From Fasciolopsis buskii (lineage: Eukaryota > Platyhelminthes > Trematoda > Plagiorchiida > Fasciolidae): DNA of 64,000 bases. Under the pieces are notes generated by a model. That model did no database searches. It was not told the DNA's origin and saw only the letters and a program-made list of their open reading frames with translations. Where the stretch lies: NCBI GenBank assembly GCA_008360955.1, contig LUCM01008410.1, forward strand, positions 1 to 64,000. Reading direction: 5' to 3'. Position 1 is the stretch's first letter; every line of letters begins with the position of its first letter. Position numbers and translations under genes: made by a program. Shown piece by piece: positions 8,361 through 20,090 of this stretch.

Positions 8361-11300
8361 ACTTTGGCACAAAATGACAAATCGTTTGTAAATTTCTCCA
8401 ATAATTTATTTGTACATAGGTGTGTTCCGTTGGAATGATGCGAAACCACAGTAGATTATTTCGAACGTCCATAAAATGCTGTTTCTTCATAAGAGGATCT
8501 CAAATTGACGTAAGTTAAATTATGTTGGGTACAAAGTAGAGCCGTGTTTTATCATAATACGTAAAAGGTTATGAATCTATACAAGGTGAAGTTGTGAAAT
8601 CTGACAGTGGCTTCATTTATGGTAAATAGGGAATTTCTGAGGCAATAGTTGCTACTGTCCCATTTTTCTATAGCCTACCCACAAGCATGAACCTATTCGT
8701 CCACGTTTTCCAAACAGTTCAGGTTAGTATAATTCGTCTGATAAGACATCGAATTATCAGCAGGCACACTGAACAAATTACCACGTTCCATTCCATGAGA
8801 CACTTAAGCTTTTCTGTTCCGAATGAAAAGATTTTCAGAAATTTGCTGCAATTTATCTTTATTGTTACTATTACCATTATTATGAATGCTACTATTTTCA
8901 TTTCGATTTTACCCCCATGGTTACGTGAATACGATCAGTGAAAAATGGCCTCGTGAACTCATTTGCCCGTTGCGTTTCAAGTAATGTCATCCGTTTGTTC
9001 AACCTTCTGCAATCGTCAATGCTTCTCCTTCAAAATTGAACGGAGTGTAGGTGCGTAAATTTAAGCTGGGAACTTACAAAGAAAATGTCTGCCTATTTAA
9101 AACAGTGTTCAAGTCGTAAGGTTTTCTTGTTCACAGTCAGTTTGTGTATTAACAGCTACTGCAAAAGATATTTCACGGTTAAAGTGGACGGAGTAGTCTG
9201 CACTCAGTTTGCTGTCTTCAGCTATACAAAGGCAGAATATTTCAAAGGGTAGAGAATAGTTTGCATTTCACTAGAACAAAAGTTGCCATATTGTTCCTCA
9301 ATCGGAAAACCGTAACCAACAGCAACCAACTATTTGATAATGATTTCCATTGTTATTTGGCGCCGTCAAAAGTTTGAATTGTACAGCTGGTCATTTCTCA
9401 TGAATGTACAGTAGCCATGAGTTGTAGGAATAAGTGATGTGGATGGAGTTGGGAGACAATGAATATCGAGCCTCAGGCCTCACATTTTTGATTTCAACTT
9501 CGGACCATAAACTTATCCTGATATTTGTTTAACAATATAACCGAAACGTTTTGTTCGGATTATGCGCCGATAATTTTATTCCGCAGCGCTTTGTGTGAAA
9601 AGTACTGACCTGATCCGTTTCATAAATACTGCCCATTCCATTTTACTCCAGTCGTGTCAACCCTTTCAGACTTACTAGCTTAAGTTTTATTCAATGGTAA
9701 CCGCTTGTCAAAAGCAATTAGTTTTACTGAGTGGTGCGCACAGCTCCCGGGAAACGAAAATGGTTGGTTTCAACTTTATTTTCCCCCAATATTCTGATAT
9801 ACTCCAACTGATTCAAGTTACCCACATCAACCAACACCATGTGTCTAATCTTCCTTTTGGATAGGTTAGAGAAAATCACTGAATTTCCCAATCTAATTGT
9901 TGCTAGAATGAACTTGGTTTGCCTTAGCCATTTAACAAATTAATATGGAAATAATCAGCACATGGTTCACGCCAGCTTTGGGTTGATTGCTCATTTTATA
10001 GAGTTGGCGTGATTCACACCTGGTCAGCGGGATTTTTTGCCGTTGACGTAAAAATTATAAATAACAGAAATATTTTTATGAAAACTAGTTGTTAACCTAC
10101 AGCTGAAGAGATTTATTGGTAAAACGATCAATGCCGTAATCTCAGTCGTTAGATGCTTAGAACATCGGATGACAACTGTCGAAGCTTCTAAAAAATATCA
10201 TTATTTGTCCTTCCCTACTCGTAGATGGGTATTCCGGCCTTATTACCATTATACAAATACAATGATAGGACCAATTATTTAACCGGTGTGAACAACATTT
10301 TGAAGTTCTATTTTTTCTTTTTAGATATCATTCCGAGTAGCATGGCTCTCTCTCTTGCACTATGTACCGCTAATTATACTGTCAACGTATATATTTGATA
10401 AATAATGTCCATGGAGTACATGTTTAGGTAAACGTTATTTATCAAATATTTAACGAGCATTTAACTTCGGGCCTTTAGTTATTCACCTTTAAGTCCCCCA
10501 TTAATTAATTCCACTTTTTCTTTGTCAGAAACACAAACGAACCCATAGGCTAGCAATGGGTGAGCTGTTCGTGTTACGGTAGAGTTCACTGTATCGCTAC
10601 AGCATTTTCTTTGGGTTGGGATCAAAATGTTGCAGTTTGAAACTATTTTAGCACAGTTCGTTGATTGAACTCAAGATCAAACCAGTAAGACGCCGTTCGT
10701 GTAATGTGAAATATAGTGCGACTCAGTAAGTGCTGCGGATTCTCCCCTATGATCGATAGCGTGCGATCACGAACGCACACGTTACAGGATTGAACGGTAA
10801 ACTGGATTGAGTGCCCGTTCATTGACCCCGATTGGCTACATGGAGACATTCATCTATTGTTAAACTTCGTTGAAATTAGTGGATCTGTAAAGTTTAGCCG
10901 TCGATAATCGTAATCTTGCCATTATTCCAGTAGTCTCAGAATTTCCAAGGATTCATACATTTTGGTGTGGATTTATCCATTGAGAATACATCGTTGTAAA
11001 TTGTCGGTTGATTGCAATGTGAACACCAAACTGAACTAGAAAGATGGTGGAGCAATAAAGAAAATATCTAATCGACCTGATGTCATTCGTTCTGCAGGAC
11101 TGAATCGATATGCGAGAAATTCCTGTGGCAAACTGAATGAACGGGCATAACATGTGCGTGTAGATAGGAGCCCACTAGACTGGGCATCAATTCAGGGAAA
11201 ATGAGGCTCAAAAAGTAATCAGTATGGAAGACAATGAATGCAAATGGGTTTTTTATAAGTGGTTGATTCATTGGCAGCAAATAGACATTCCCATTCTTTC

Positions 11301-11384
11301 GTAACGTTAGCTATGCTGGCTTTATAAAACGTGTCGCCAAAAAACTCCGTTATTTTCTCCATCTCTCTATTCAGTCATTCTTTT
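8361..11384. other. No recognisable gene; contains one hairpin
   Basis: Three kilobases without assignable coding sequence. The only structure seen is the inverted repeat at 10391-10449, listed separately. Open frames are all below 110 codons. Confidence 0.5.
10391..10449. repeat. 18-bp inverted repeat (hairpin, possible MITE core)
   Basis: The left arm ATATTTGATAAATAATGT at 10391-10408 pairs with the right arm at 10432-10449 with one mismatch, across a 23-base spacer. The arms are AT-rich and no flanking target duplication is obvious. It may be the remnant of a small palindromic transposon or a chance hairpin. Confidence 0.45.
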
Positions 11385-11408
11385 CTACCTACCTACCTAC
11401 CTACCTAC

Positions 11409-11441
<33 letters not shown>
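11385..11441 (+). repeat. Compound microsatellite (CTAC)n-(CTAT)n
   Basis: About six CTAC units run directly into about eight CTAT units, followed by interrupted CATC/TATC units to about 11470. The two blocks differ by one base per unit, so one probably arose from the other by substitution and slippage. Confidence 0.97.
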
Positions 11442-14386
11442 CCTCAGTGTACCCATCTATCCATCTATCCTTCGAATCATTTTTATCTTTCTTTGTCTCT
11501 CTAATCATTGGAGTATTTTTCACCTATCTTTGTGAAACAGTTAATTCCATTAAGCCTCAAGTTACTATTTTGGAGTGCACTAACCAATCACTTCAAACAT
11601 GAATGTAATGAACATTGTTTCACGATGATATTCACCAAGACTGTAAGCTTTCAAATTATACTTTGAAACATCGAAAAAATTAGATTTGAGAAGTATCTAT
11701 GACACTGGGCTAAGTAAAGTTTGAAAGCTTCGATGTTCGAGCCTCAGCAATTTTTGACATTTTGCAAACTGCTTTTGCCATGAGAACGATATCTCGGAGG
11801 TAAGTAGCTGTTTCAATGATTCATTCTTTAACCTTTGCATGTCACCTCTGATATCGTTGCGCGGTGTCGGCTCAGCAGTATTGTGGACTTTGACCGATCT
11901 TTGTAAGGAGTTGGTAGTTTTTGGTAGCTGGTAGTAGTCGCCTTTTCCATGCCCGGTACAAGATTTGACCGGTAAATGTGATTAACGGCCATGAAATCAT
12001 TCATTCGAAAACATGCGAACTGATCATCATTCGAGTGAGGACCTTTAAAGACGAAGTTTTGACTTTTCAGCATGCTTTTTTACGCATATGAAATAGAAAT
12101 ACGAAAAGATTTGCTTCACAACGTTTTCGCAACCCACTCCAGGCATTGACTATAGTGCACATAAAAAGAAAATGAATTTTTAAAGACATAACAATCTGAC
12201 AAAAGTTAAGAATGCGTTGAATAGGGGAGTAATCTTAGGTTCAGAGTAGTCTAAGTGATAAAGTAGAAATGACAAAAACCAAAATGTTCTTTGTTTTGAA
12301 TCAGCTTTTGCACATAACATCCCAAAACCGGTTGGGTCAGTGATGTTAACCAATTTACCTCTCATTAGGATCAAACAGGTTTCGGATTCAGTGGCTTTTA
12401 AACAAATTTGCTTTGGCACGTATAAATGACATTCGAGCAAGTCTGTTCTTCTTTCCCATATCCTTCCTTGTCCGTCTAATCATTGGTCAGACATTCCAAC
12501 CTTCAGTCCGGCGAAATTTTACTGCCTTGCCATGAAGTCCGTCGAAGATGTTAACTACTTCAAATAATGAATTTTGCGATCGTCAGTTGATTTATTATCT
12601 AGCAGCAACCTGGATTTAAATTTCATGAGTCCACTCGACGGCCAGGATGAAACTTGAAACCAACACAATGATGTTGATAGGTCAGCCCTCAGCCGATCGA
12701 TGCCACTGATCGGTTGATTACTGATGGGCGTATTCAGGGGGAGCTCTAGCCAAGGATGAGTGAGAACCACATAAATCTTCTGTGTTAGCAGAGGTCGAAT
12801 ATTTCACTGCACTTCCACTTTCGTTGGGGAATCAAGTGACACCTCCTAAGGATCCGTAGCTACAGACGTTGGACTAAATGCGTTAGCGTGTGGCCAGCTA
12901 AACTGATCCTTGATGTGCTATGCCCAACGGTCCAGTCTTTGTTGTCTACCGTGGATAAGCTATCCATTCCTATCGCACATGACTTTACCAACCGAAGTTC
13001 GCCGTTAACAGTTGGATATTGTACAGCGCTCCTTATACCTAACAACGACAAGAAGACATCGTCTGCTGGAATACCTTTCGTTTATTCTCAACAAATCTTT
13101 CTATTACTCTTAGTTATTACTGGAGTACCTATCATCCGAACTTCGCTAGAAGGGGCAACACAAAATTAGCATATTTAAGAAGGGAATTTCTGCCCATTTG
13201 AATTTACTTGTATTGTTGTTGACTGAGAGATTTTCTTCAACCACGACGTCATTAATGAGGAAAACTGAACATTACTAGTAATCTGCTCTAAAATTCAGTG
13301 TGTTACTCAGAAAATTGTGATAATTTCCCTAATTCAACAAATGAGTATATATATACACGTGATTTAGATGCACGTGAGTTTTTATAATTTACTACTAATA
13401 ATTGTGTTTTCAATTTTGGGGAACCAGGAAAACCAATCAAGCAATGCGAATTATTTCCACATGAACTGGATATCATTAATTTCGACAAAACATATGCGAA
13501 TAGTCATAGAATAATTTTGGTTGGTGCAACAGAGTTTTCCAAACACTTTTCGATACTAGGTCTGAAAACGTAAGCGTTACTTGGACACTGGATTTCAAAG
13601 TGTGACCAAGTTTAGTGATTTAATTACATTTGAAGGCTTAATTCATGCTTTGAAAAGTGGCTGACAGGAGAAAAAATGCAGCGGAAAGTTACATTCCGGA
13701 TGATATTTTATTGCCATGTTCTCATTCTGCACATTTGCACAAGGGTTTGAGGAACCCAAAAGGAATTCTACTTGTCGTTTCTTAAATTCTGACAGTTTGA
13801 CACATGCTTGGGTATATGTGAGAAAGAAAGATGGATATTCAGTTAATGAAATACCATGTCTTTCAACCTCACGATTACCATGGATTTTCGGGGCATGTAA
13901 CACATGGGACTATGGGCACGCTGCTTGCATGCTGCCCTCACTCACTTGTGTGTATGCATTTGCTTGTGTGCAATTGGTCATTTACGAATGGAAGTTCTTA
14001 CTTTTGACGCCTCCGTTTCATACCTTGACAAGGCTTTAACAGTTTTGCATAAACAACATTTTTTGCTGCTTTTTTAAAAATCACTTCAATCGTCCTAAAT
14101 GCGGTGTGTTGTCTTCTTAACTCCTGTTCATCTACCCACCTTATATGGGTCCTTCTCCGATCAAATCCTCATGGTCACTGTCACTGTTGATCTGGCTATG
14201 ATGCTGTTTAATGGTGTTACTTTAAACTTACTGTGGTCACAGCACCTATGCAATGAACGCTTTTGAAAGTGTTTAACATAACAAAGTGATATTGTCAACT
14301 GTGCTGAACTGAAATATTTTGCAACCTCAGTGAATATGAAAATTCGTGTTAGTCGTAGCTCAGGTTGTTTATTTTCAAAGGGTTCT
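11442..14386. other. No recognisable feature
   Basis: Open frames at 12180-12440, 12555-12770, 12888-13169 and 13716-14039 are at most 107 codons and match nothing I know. No RNA gene or repeat boundary was seen. Confidence 0.5.
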
Positions 14387-14442
14387 AATCACTGAGCTTG
14401 GTGTTTAGGTCGCAAACGTTTCACTACCAGCCAGGGTGGCAT
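14387..14442 (-). repeat. Dispersed structured repeat, copy B
   Basis: Partner of 1695-1750. On the minus strand the hairpin is GCCA-CCC-TGGC (plus-strand 14430-14440), followed by TGGTAGTGAAACGTTTGCG. Relative to copy A, two of the four pairs changed on both sides (T-A to C-G and G-C to A-T). This copy keeps the longer GAAACG string. There is no long open frame over it. Confidence 0.6.
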
Positions 14443-17400
14443 AGTCAGTGTAAGTACACAGCACAGCAGAATGGTACAGAAGTACCTATTGTTTCTATCC
14501 TTTCGTTTTAAGCTCATGTAATTTCTGGTAAATAACTAAAACTCAGCTGCACAAATTCCAAGAAACATATCTCCATTTAGGAAATTCAATCTCTAACTGC
14601 ATGAGAATTTCTAACTAAATAAGTCATCAGGTGAATTACATCTGTTCACTTTATTACAATAATTTCCATTAAATTTAATGCGAAATTAATTACTAGTGTC
14701 CATTGTGGTGGTGTGCGCTTTGCTTTTCAGGTAAAGGACAATACATCGAGTTTTCGATATCAAAGATTACTTTTTAAACAAAAAAGATGGATTGTGACAT
14801 CTCATGTTTTTCCGGCTCATTGATTACGGGGTTCTGTGCGTTGAATTATGCCAGGTGACACAAAATATAGGGTGCAATTCCTCGGTTCTCTTTAAGTCTA
14901 TAGAACACAAAACGGAAATTATCAAATAAGAAAAAGCAAGTAGGTTTGATGAACTCCTCACAATGTTCCCCTTGCCACACGATGGTTTGTGCATCCTCCT
15001 CCGCATTTGGAAGTAAAACAGCAGTGCTATTCTCGTGTTATCCTCGTCGGTCAACACAATTCGACCGCATCGTGCCTCTCCGGGGACCGCCGGTAACGCC
15101 AGAATTCTGCAAAGCACTGAAAACCATGAGCCCTGGAGATAAATTGCAGTTAAAGACCCCATAAAACCGGCGAAAGCACAGGTGTGAAACACTTTCCAAT
15201 TCGTACAAAAATACCTTCGTTCGCTGATGCTGATTGAGTTCCATGTTTACTAGCATACCTCATTTCTTGCAGTTTGCTGTTGGCATTGGCTTCTATGAAT
15301 TGAGAACATCATAAAACGCACAAAACGGATCAGTCTTCCGATTTTCATTGTGAGATCACTTGAATTGAATGTGGCGCGTATGCGGAGACCTATAGCACAC
15401 CCTAGCTAAGGATTGATTGCAATACCTATTCCGCATAAATATAGAAACAGCCGCTATTTCCGTGCGCATACAATCTCCCGTTTAAATTTAGTGAAACATT
15501 TTAAAGACAACTCTGCGCCCTAAAGGGGTTCACTTCAATCTCCAGTGGATGCTGTTATTTTTGAAATTTCTTTCCCTACAGTGTGGTACGCGATTCCCAT
15601 CTGAGTTACGCGCACGTTGGTATGGTTTTTTGTCCTGTTGAAAATACAATTGGCAATCATATTATAGGACTTAGTTACAAGTTGATGATACGAAATAAAA
15701 ATCATCAAAATTTTCTATATATGAAGTCAGCAAGAGTTATTGGAGAATACTAAATCGCGATACAAACGAAATCACAAAGTGTATTGGACAATATACGCAC
15801 TGTGCTGGTTCTTTCCCAATATAGCCTAGGCAAACTCGGACTGCTGCTTTTAAAGATCAGGAAAATAATGTCCCGAAGATAAAATCTTCGAGGAAACATG
15901 ATTTACCAAACGAGCATTTATCGATAGGGAAAATCTAAAAAGGATTTGCTCTGCAGAGGTCATGTTGGAGACCCAGGAGGTTTCCAATAGCATTTCTTTT
16001 TGGTAATCAAGAAAGACATAGGCCTAACTTACAAAAAGCCAAAATTCTGAAATAATCAACATTAGTAAGTTTGCAACAACCATTTTAAATTCCAGCTGCC
16101 CTCAAACTATTCACTCAGTTGACTAATTTATTAAATCACATTTATTATGCGATAACCAATAACCGGTCTAATCAACCCTTAAAGAGAACTGGTTCTTTGT
16201 GCGTTGGCGCTAGACATCTGAGTTTTCCTGAGTTGCAAAACTTTGCCTGTCTAATGAGAAGTCGAGCTTGTTTTGAGGCAAACATCTTTTCAATGAAGCC
16301 GTTTCAAATATTTCGTTTACCAGTATTGATAAAAAGCGCAAACGAAATGTAACCAAATATTATAATCAGTATGGAACTAGGGAAATTTTCCAACTTTTGA
16401 CTGTATATCAAAAGCCGTTGTTTCGGGTAACATGGACTGAAGTTTTCTCGGCTGAGAGAGTACAGCGGACGGAAATGGAACTGCGACAAAAATTGAAAAT
16501 CGAAATAGGAGGAAACAAAAACATTTTCCACGAGCGATGGATGAAACAAATGTTATTGTTTTGTGTCCCACGGATATCACGTGTGCATTTCTTGGCCAAA
16601 AGCAAAGTATGTACTTTCAATCGATTTTCGATCGGCTGACTCGTGGACATGTGCATATTTATGTTACCGTCTTTGAACAATCATCATCGCCGATTCGCAT
16701 CCTATAATGAATCATCATTGATAATCGCAGAAGCAGATCATGGATTAGGCCGTGAATGACAGATCTGTAAATTGTACTTGCAGTTTCATTTTTTCCGAAT
16801 GAATGGATTCCTTCACTTAAGCCAACATTTGCTGAATCAATTGCATTAATGCTACTTTTGCTCCGCTAAATCGGGCTTGTTTAGTATGGCTAGTGTTTCG
16901 GACCGGTTGACGATAGCATGCTACTGGTAATTAAGTCCGACGTTCTGTACTGCGTTTTGTGCACTACATAAAAATACAACATTTTCGGTCATGGCAAAGC
17001 GCATTGATCACACTTGATCTTCCTGCCAGGTATAATTCCTTCTCCAGTAGTCACACTGAGAAGGGTTTAGGTGAATTCAGCAACTGACTGCATAATTCTT
17101 TTCCTTGAATTATGGGTATTACCGGAACCAGTTTGAAATCTTCAAATGGATGTCTTTGGGTCCGCTTCGAATCTTTAGAAATGAGATTCCGGAGTGTTCC
17201 GAAAATCTGCTTGGCAAATCCCCGTTGTAGGCTACGTCTACTGTATACTGTAAGAACTCGCTGGCTGAGTCAGGAAAACTGCCTAAGACCAACACCGCTG
17301 AATACCATACGTTTATGCATCAACCGAGATCCGGTTATACGCAGATTGAATGTAATCTCGAGGACGTTTAACCGGTTGCATCACAAAAATGTGTCATTTT

Positions 17401-17995
17401 TATTTCGTTGTTTTCTTGCTGAAATCGTGACTAGATTATGCCTTCAGCTCATCATTTTAATATGCTGAAATTATTACTGTTTAAAAACCCTATTTGATTT
17501 CATCCTCGATTTGGATAACGTACTGTTGTACTACCCAGAAGAGGTACACATGCTAGCTGACAAGCAGCTGTTAGATGCACCCCTCCGGCCAAGATAACCA
17601 TTCCGACATTATTGAGTACCAACATCTGCTCCCCGTTCATGGAGCTGTCGGATCTGTACCTCATACGCCAATTGTCGATTCATGTTCATACTTGAGTCAT
17701 CTGCAGGCAATAGTCGTGGTTGAACCCATATATTGTTGATTTGTTCTTGTCCATGAACAGTTTCAGACTCCACCGGAAGGACTAAGTTTCGAACTAGGGA
17801 AAGACTGGAGGAGGTATGATAACTTACATAAACTCCTGTATGGCACACTCGAAGTTTTTGTGCGAACTCACAGAGTGGAATCGAGTGTCTCATGAATCAG
17901 CGACACTCGAAGATTTCCCGCCCTGCCAACAGGATTACAATAAACGTAGATATCACCTCTTGTACATCACAACGTTCATGGATTATTATCTTCCA
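14443..17995. other. No recognisable feature
   Basis: The stretch near 14940-15170 is richer in GC and open on both strands (up to 122 codons), but neither reading resembles a known protein. Open frames near 16300-16680 overlap on both strands and look like chance. The 118-codon frame at 17112-17468 is unrecognised. Confidence 0.45.
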
Positions 17996-20090
17996 TTTAT
18001 TTTTCCACATTTTGAGGATGGTCTGCATATTATTGTAAGTGACTTAAGACATTCACCTACCCTACCACTGACTGTGTTTGATTTCACAGGCTTCTGCGTT
18101 TCTCTCACAAGATGCAACTCCATTTTAGATGGAGTTATTACCAACGAAACGCAATCCCTCTCTTGAAGTTATGCCCTCTCATTTCAAGCAGCTTCTCTTA
18201 GAGTCAAAGATATAACCTCGGTCAGCTTTCAATTCATTTGGACAAAAAAATCTAATCCGAGTTTTCTCAAAACAACGTTGCTCTTCCTCAGAAAGCACTT
18301 TCACACGCACCTGCTTGTTTCTTTTTGAACCTTTGCTCAATGGCAGTGTCAGACTTTCACAGAGACGGCCAACGCAATCTTTAGTATCTACTGTCTCTCA
18401 GAAATACTATTCGTCTCAAATGGCCATATATCCTCCTAGAGACTGATATTGTTAAGAGCTCACAAGGATCAATTCTACAAATCTCGTAGTAACTCAAGCG
18501 TGGGGTATATTTCTAACCTAATGAAAGCTGAAATCAAACGCAGCGACATGACATTCACCGGCCAAATCCTGAGTGGTAAATAAATCGATTCTTATGGCAC
18601 AGCATTCCAGTGTTGTGTGGGGGAAAAAGAATCTTGCGAAATTTTCTGTGGATGTTGACAGCATGAATCATCCTCTCATCCATCATTCCACTTATACCCT
18701 AGTCATATTTGACAGGGTGATGATATGGCAGTTACAAGTTATTCTAAAGAAGAGGTGTGCGACCTTCTCCGCACCACCAAAATTACCACAGGGATTGGTC
18801 TTGAAAGTTTACCCTCAATTATCTTAAGGCGTAGTACTGTTGCCCTGACGCATGCATTCACTTCTCTCATTAACTCATCATTAATCTCGTCTTCTATCCC
18901 TGACTGTTGGAAACTAGTCACTGTTGTTCTCAACTCATAATGTACCAGTTGTACTCCATTAGCAAAACGCTTTCGCTCCATCGCCTTGACATCTTCTGAT
19001 CTTAAATTGACGGAGCGTGCTGTGGTTAGGCGCGTTCTTATATTTGTTCTCCTAAAGACCTCTCTTAGTTATTTTATAAATCTTGCATGTTCACTTTTGA
19101 TTTAGTCGCCCCCTTTATTCATCACATTTGTGAGCTTTAAACATGTCGATGAAATCTGTACGTTGCGCTTTTCTAGACTATTCGTCGGCATTTGATTCTG
19201 TCCCACGGTCTCTTCTACTTCACGAACTGGGAACACTTGGTTGTCCCAGGCCCCTATTAGCACGACTGTCTGAGAGCTACCAAAAAAAACGGAATCTGTG
19301 CATGCGACTGGGCGGTAAAAAGTGAAAACCGTTGGTTGACAACTCAGGCGTGCAACGGGGTTTTGTTGTTTTACTGCATAATTTCTCTACGCACACTAGT
19401 GATTTATTAACTACCTCACCCTGTCATCCGTTTAAGTATGCTGATGATGTTGCTATCTCTCAAGCCGTTTCAATCAATGGCGACTTTGAAAGTTTCTCCT
19501 ACAATTTTTCTTCTATCTGCGGCACAAGCCGTTCTGAATCTCAAATCATCTTAATGTTTCGACTGTTTCTTCTGTCTTTCCCGATCAGAATACCTAAAAG
19601 AATTGTCTTTCATCTAATCAGAAACACTAAAGTAGTTGATTCTGTGAAGTGTCTAGGGGGTTGATGTTATTAAAAATTTCAGGTGGACTGCCCACTTATC
19701 CAACTGTGTAAAGAATCTGCGAAGGGGGTCATTTCAAATCAGGAAGCTTCGACCCTAAAAGTTGATACAAAGTGCCATCTACCGTTCTATATACCAATGT
19801 TTTTTCCGATCCGTATGTGCTATTCTCTAGATACGTTTTACAGGCTACTTTAATAAAGACTATAATACTTAGCCAGAGACTGCCAATTAATGGCCGTGTT
19901 TTTCATACCACTAAACGATTGCAATTATTAACTTTACCTTTGGCCAAGATTAACAGGTGTCCGTGGGACACGGAACAATAACGTTTGTTCCATCAATCTC
20001 TCCTATATAATAATGTGGCTAAAATTATTATCTGGAAGGAATCAAAGTTATGATGTCTTTGACATATCATCCTTGTTCTTCATTGTTTCC
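17996..20090 (+). mobile_element. CR1/Jockey-group LINE, decayed copy 1
   Basis: A degenerate ORF2 runs from the end of the endonuclease domain through the RT to the C-terminal region. The endonuclease-end segment LTVFDFTGFCVSLTRCNSIL near 18070-18130 aligns with TTFEFIESYVVLSRGTHLDG at 49300-49360, which supports a shared family. Frame changes occur between 18180 and 18725, between 18940 and 19143, and after 19664. No poly(A) or microsatellite tail is recognisable, so the 3' limit is approximate. The endonuclease front is missing or beyond recognition. Confidence 0.72.
18725..19664 (+). pseudogene. LINE reverse transcriptase (CR1/Jockey group), frameshifted
   Basis: The first block, 18725-18940, holds YSKEEVCDLLRTTKITTGIG and SSSIPDCWKLVTVV, matching the LINE pattern P-x-x-W-K-x-x-x-V. 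The second, 19143-19325, contains motif A, CAFLDYSSAFDSVPRSLLLH, with the catalytic Asp at 19176-19178 preserved. It ends with a TGA at 19323-19325. The same frame continues with SGVQRGFVVL (family: GVPQGCVLSP; the conserved PQG-C-LSP is damaged). Motif C, FKYADDVAIS, follows, with YADD at 19437-19448 intact. The block ends in VDSVKCLGG (family: KYLGV). Both catalytic carboxylate motifs survive although the reading frame does not. It would have copied LINE RNA at a nicked target. Confidence 0.85.

Noticed and set aside
14387..14442. Interpretation of repeat copy B as a complete hammerhead ribozyme
   Set aside because: GAAACG follows a hairpin, but the CUGANGA half is not adjacent to it and the base after TTTGCG is A where U16.1 is needed.
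14824..15256. GC-richer block open on both strands, considered as a host exon or LINE 5' region
   Set aside because: No motif could be matched on either strand and no consistent splice boundaries were seen.
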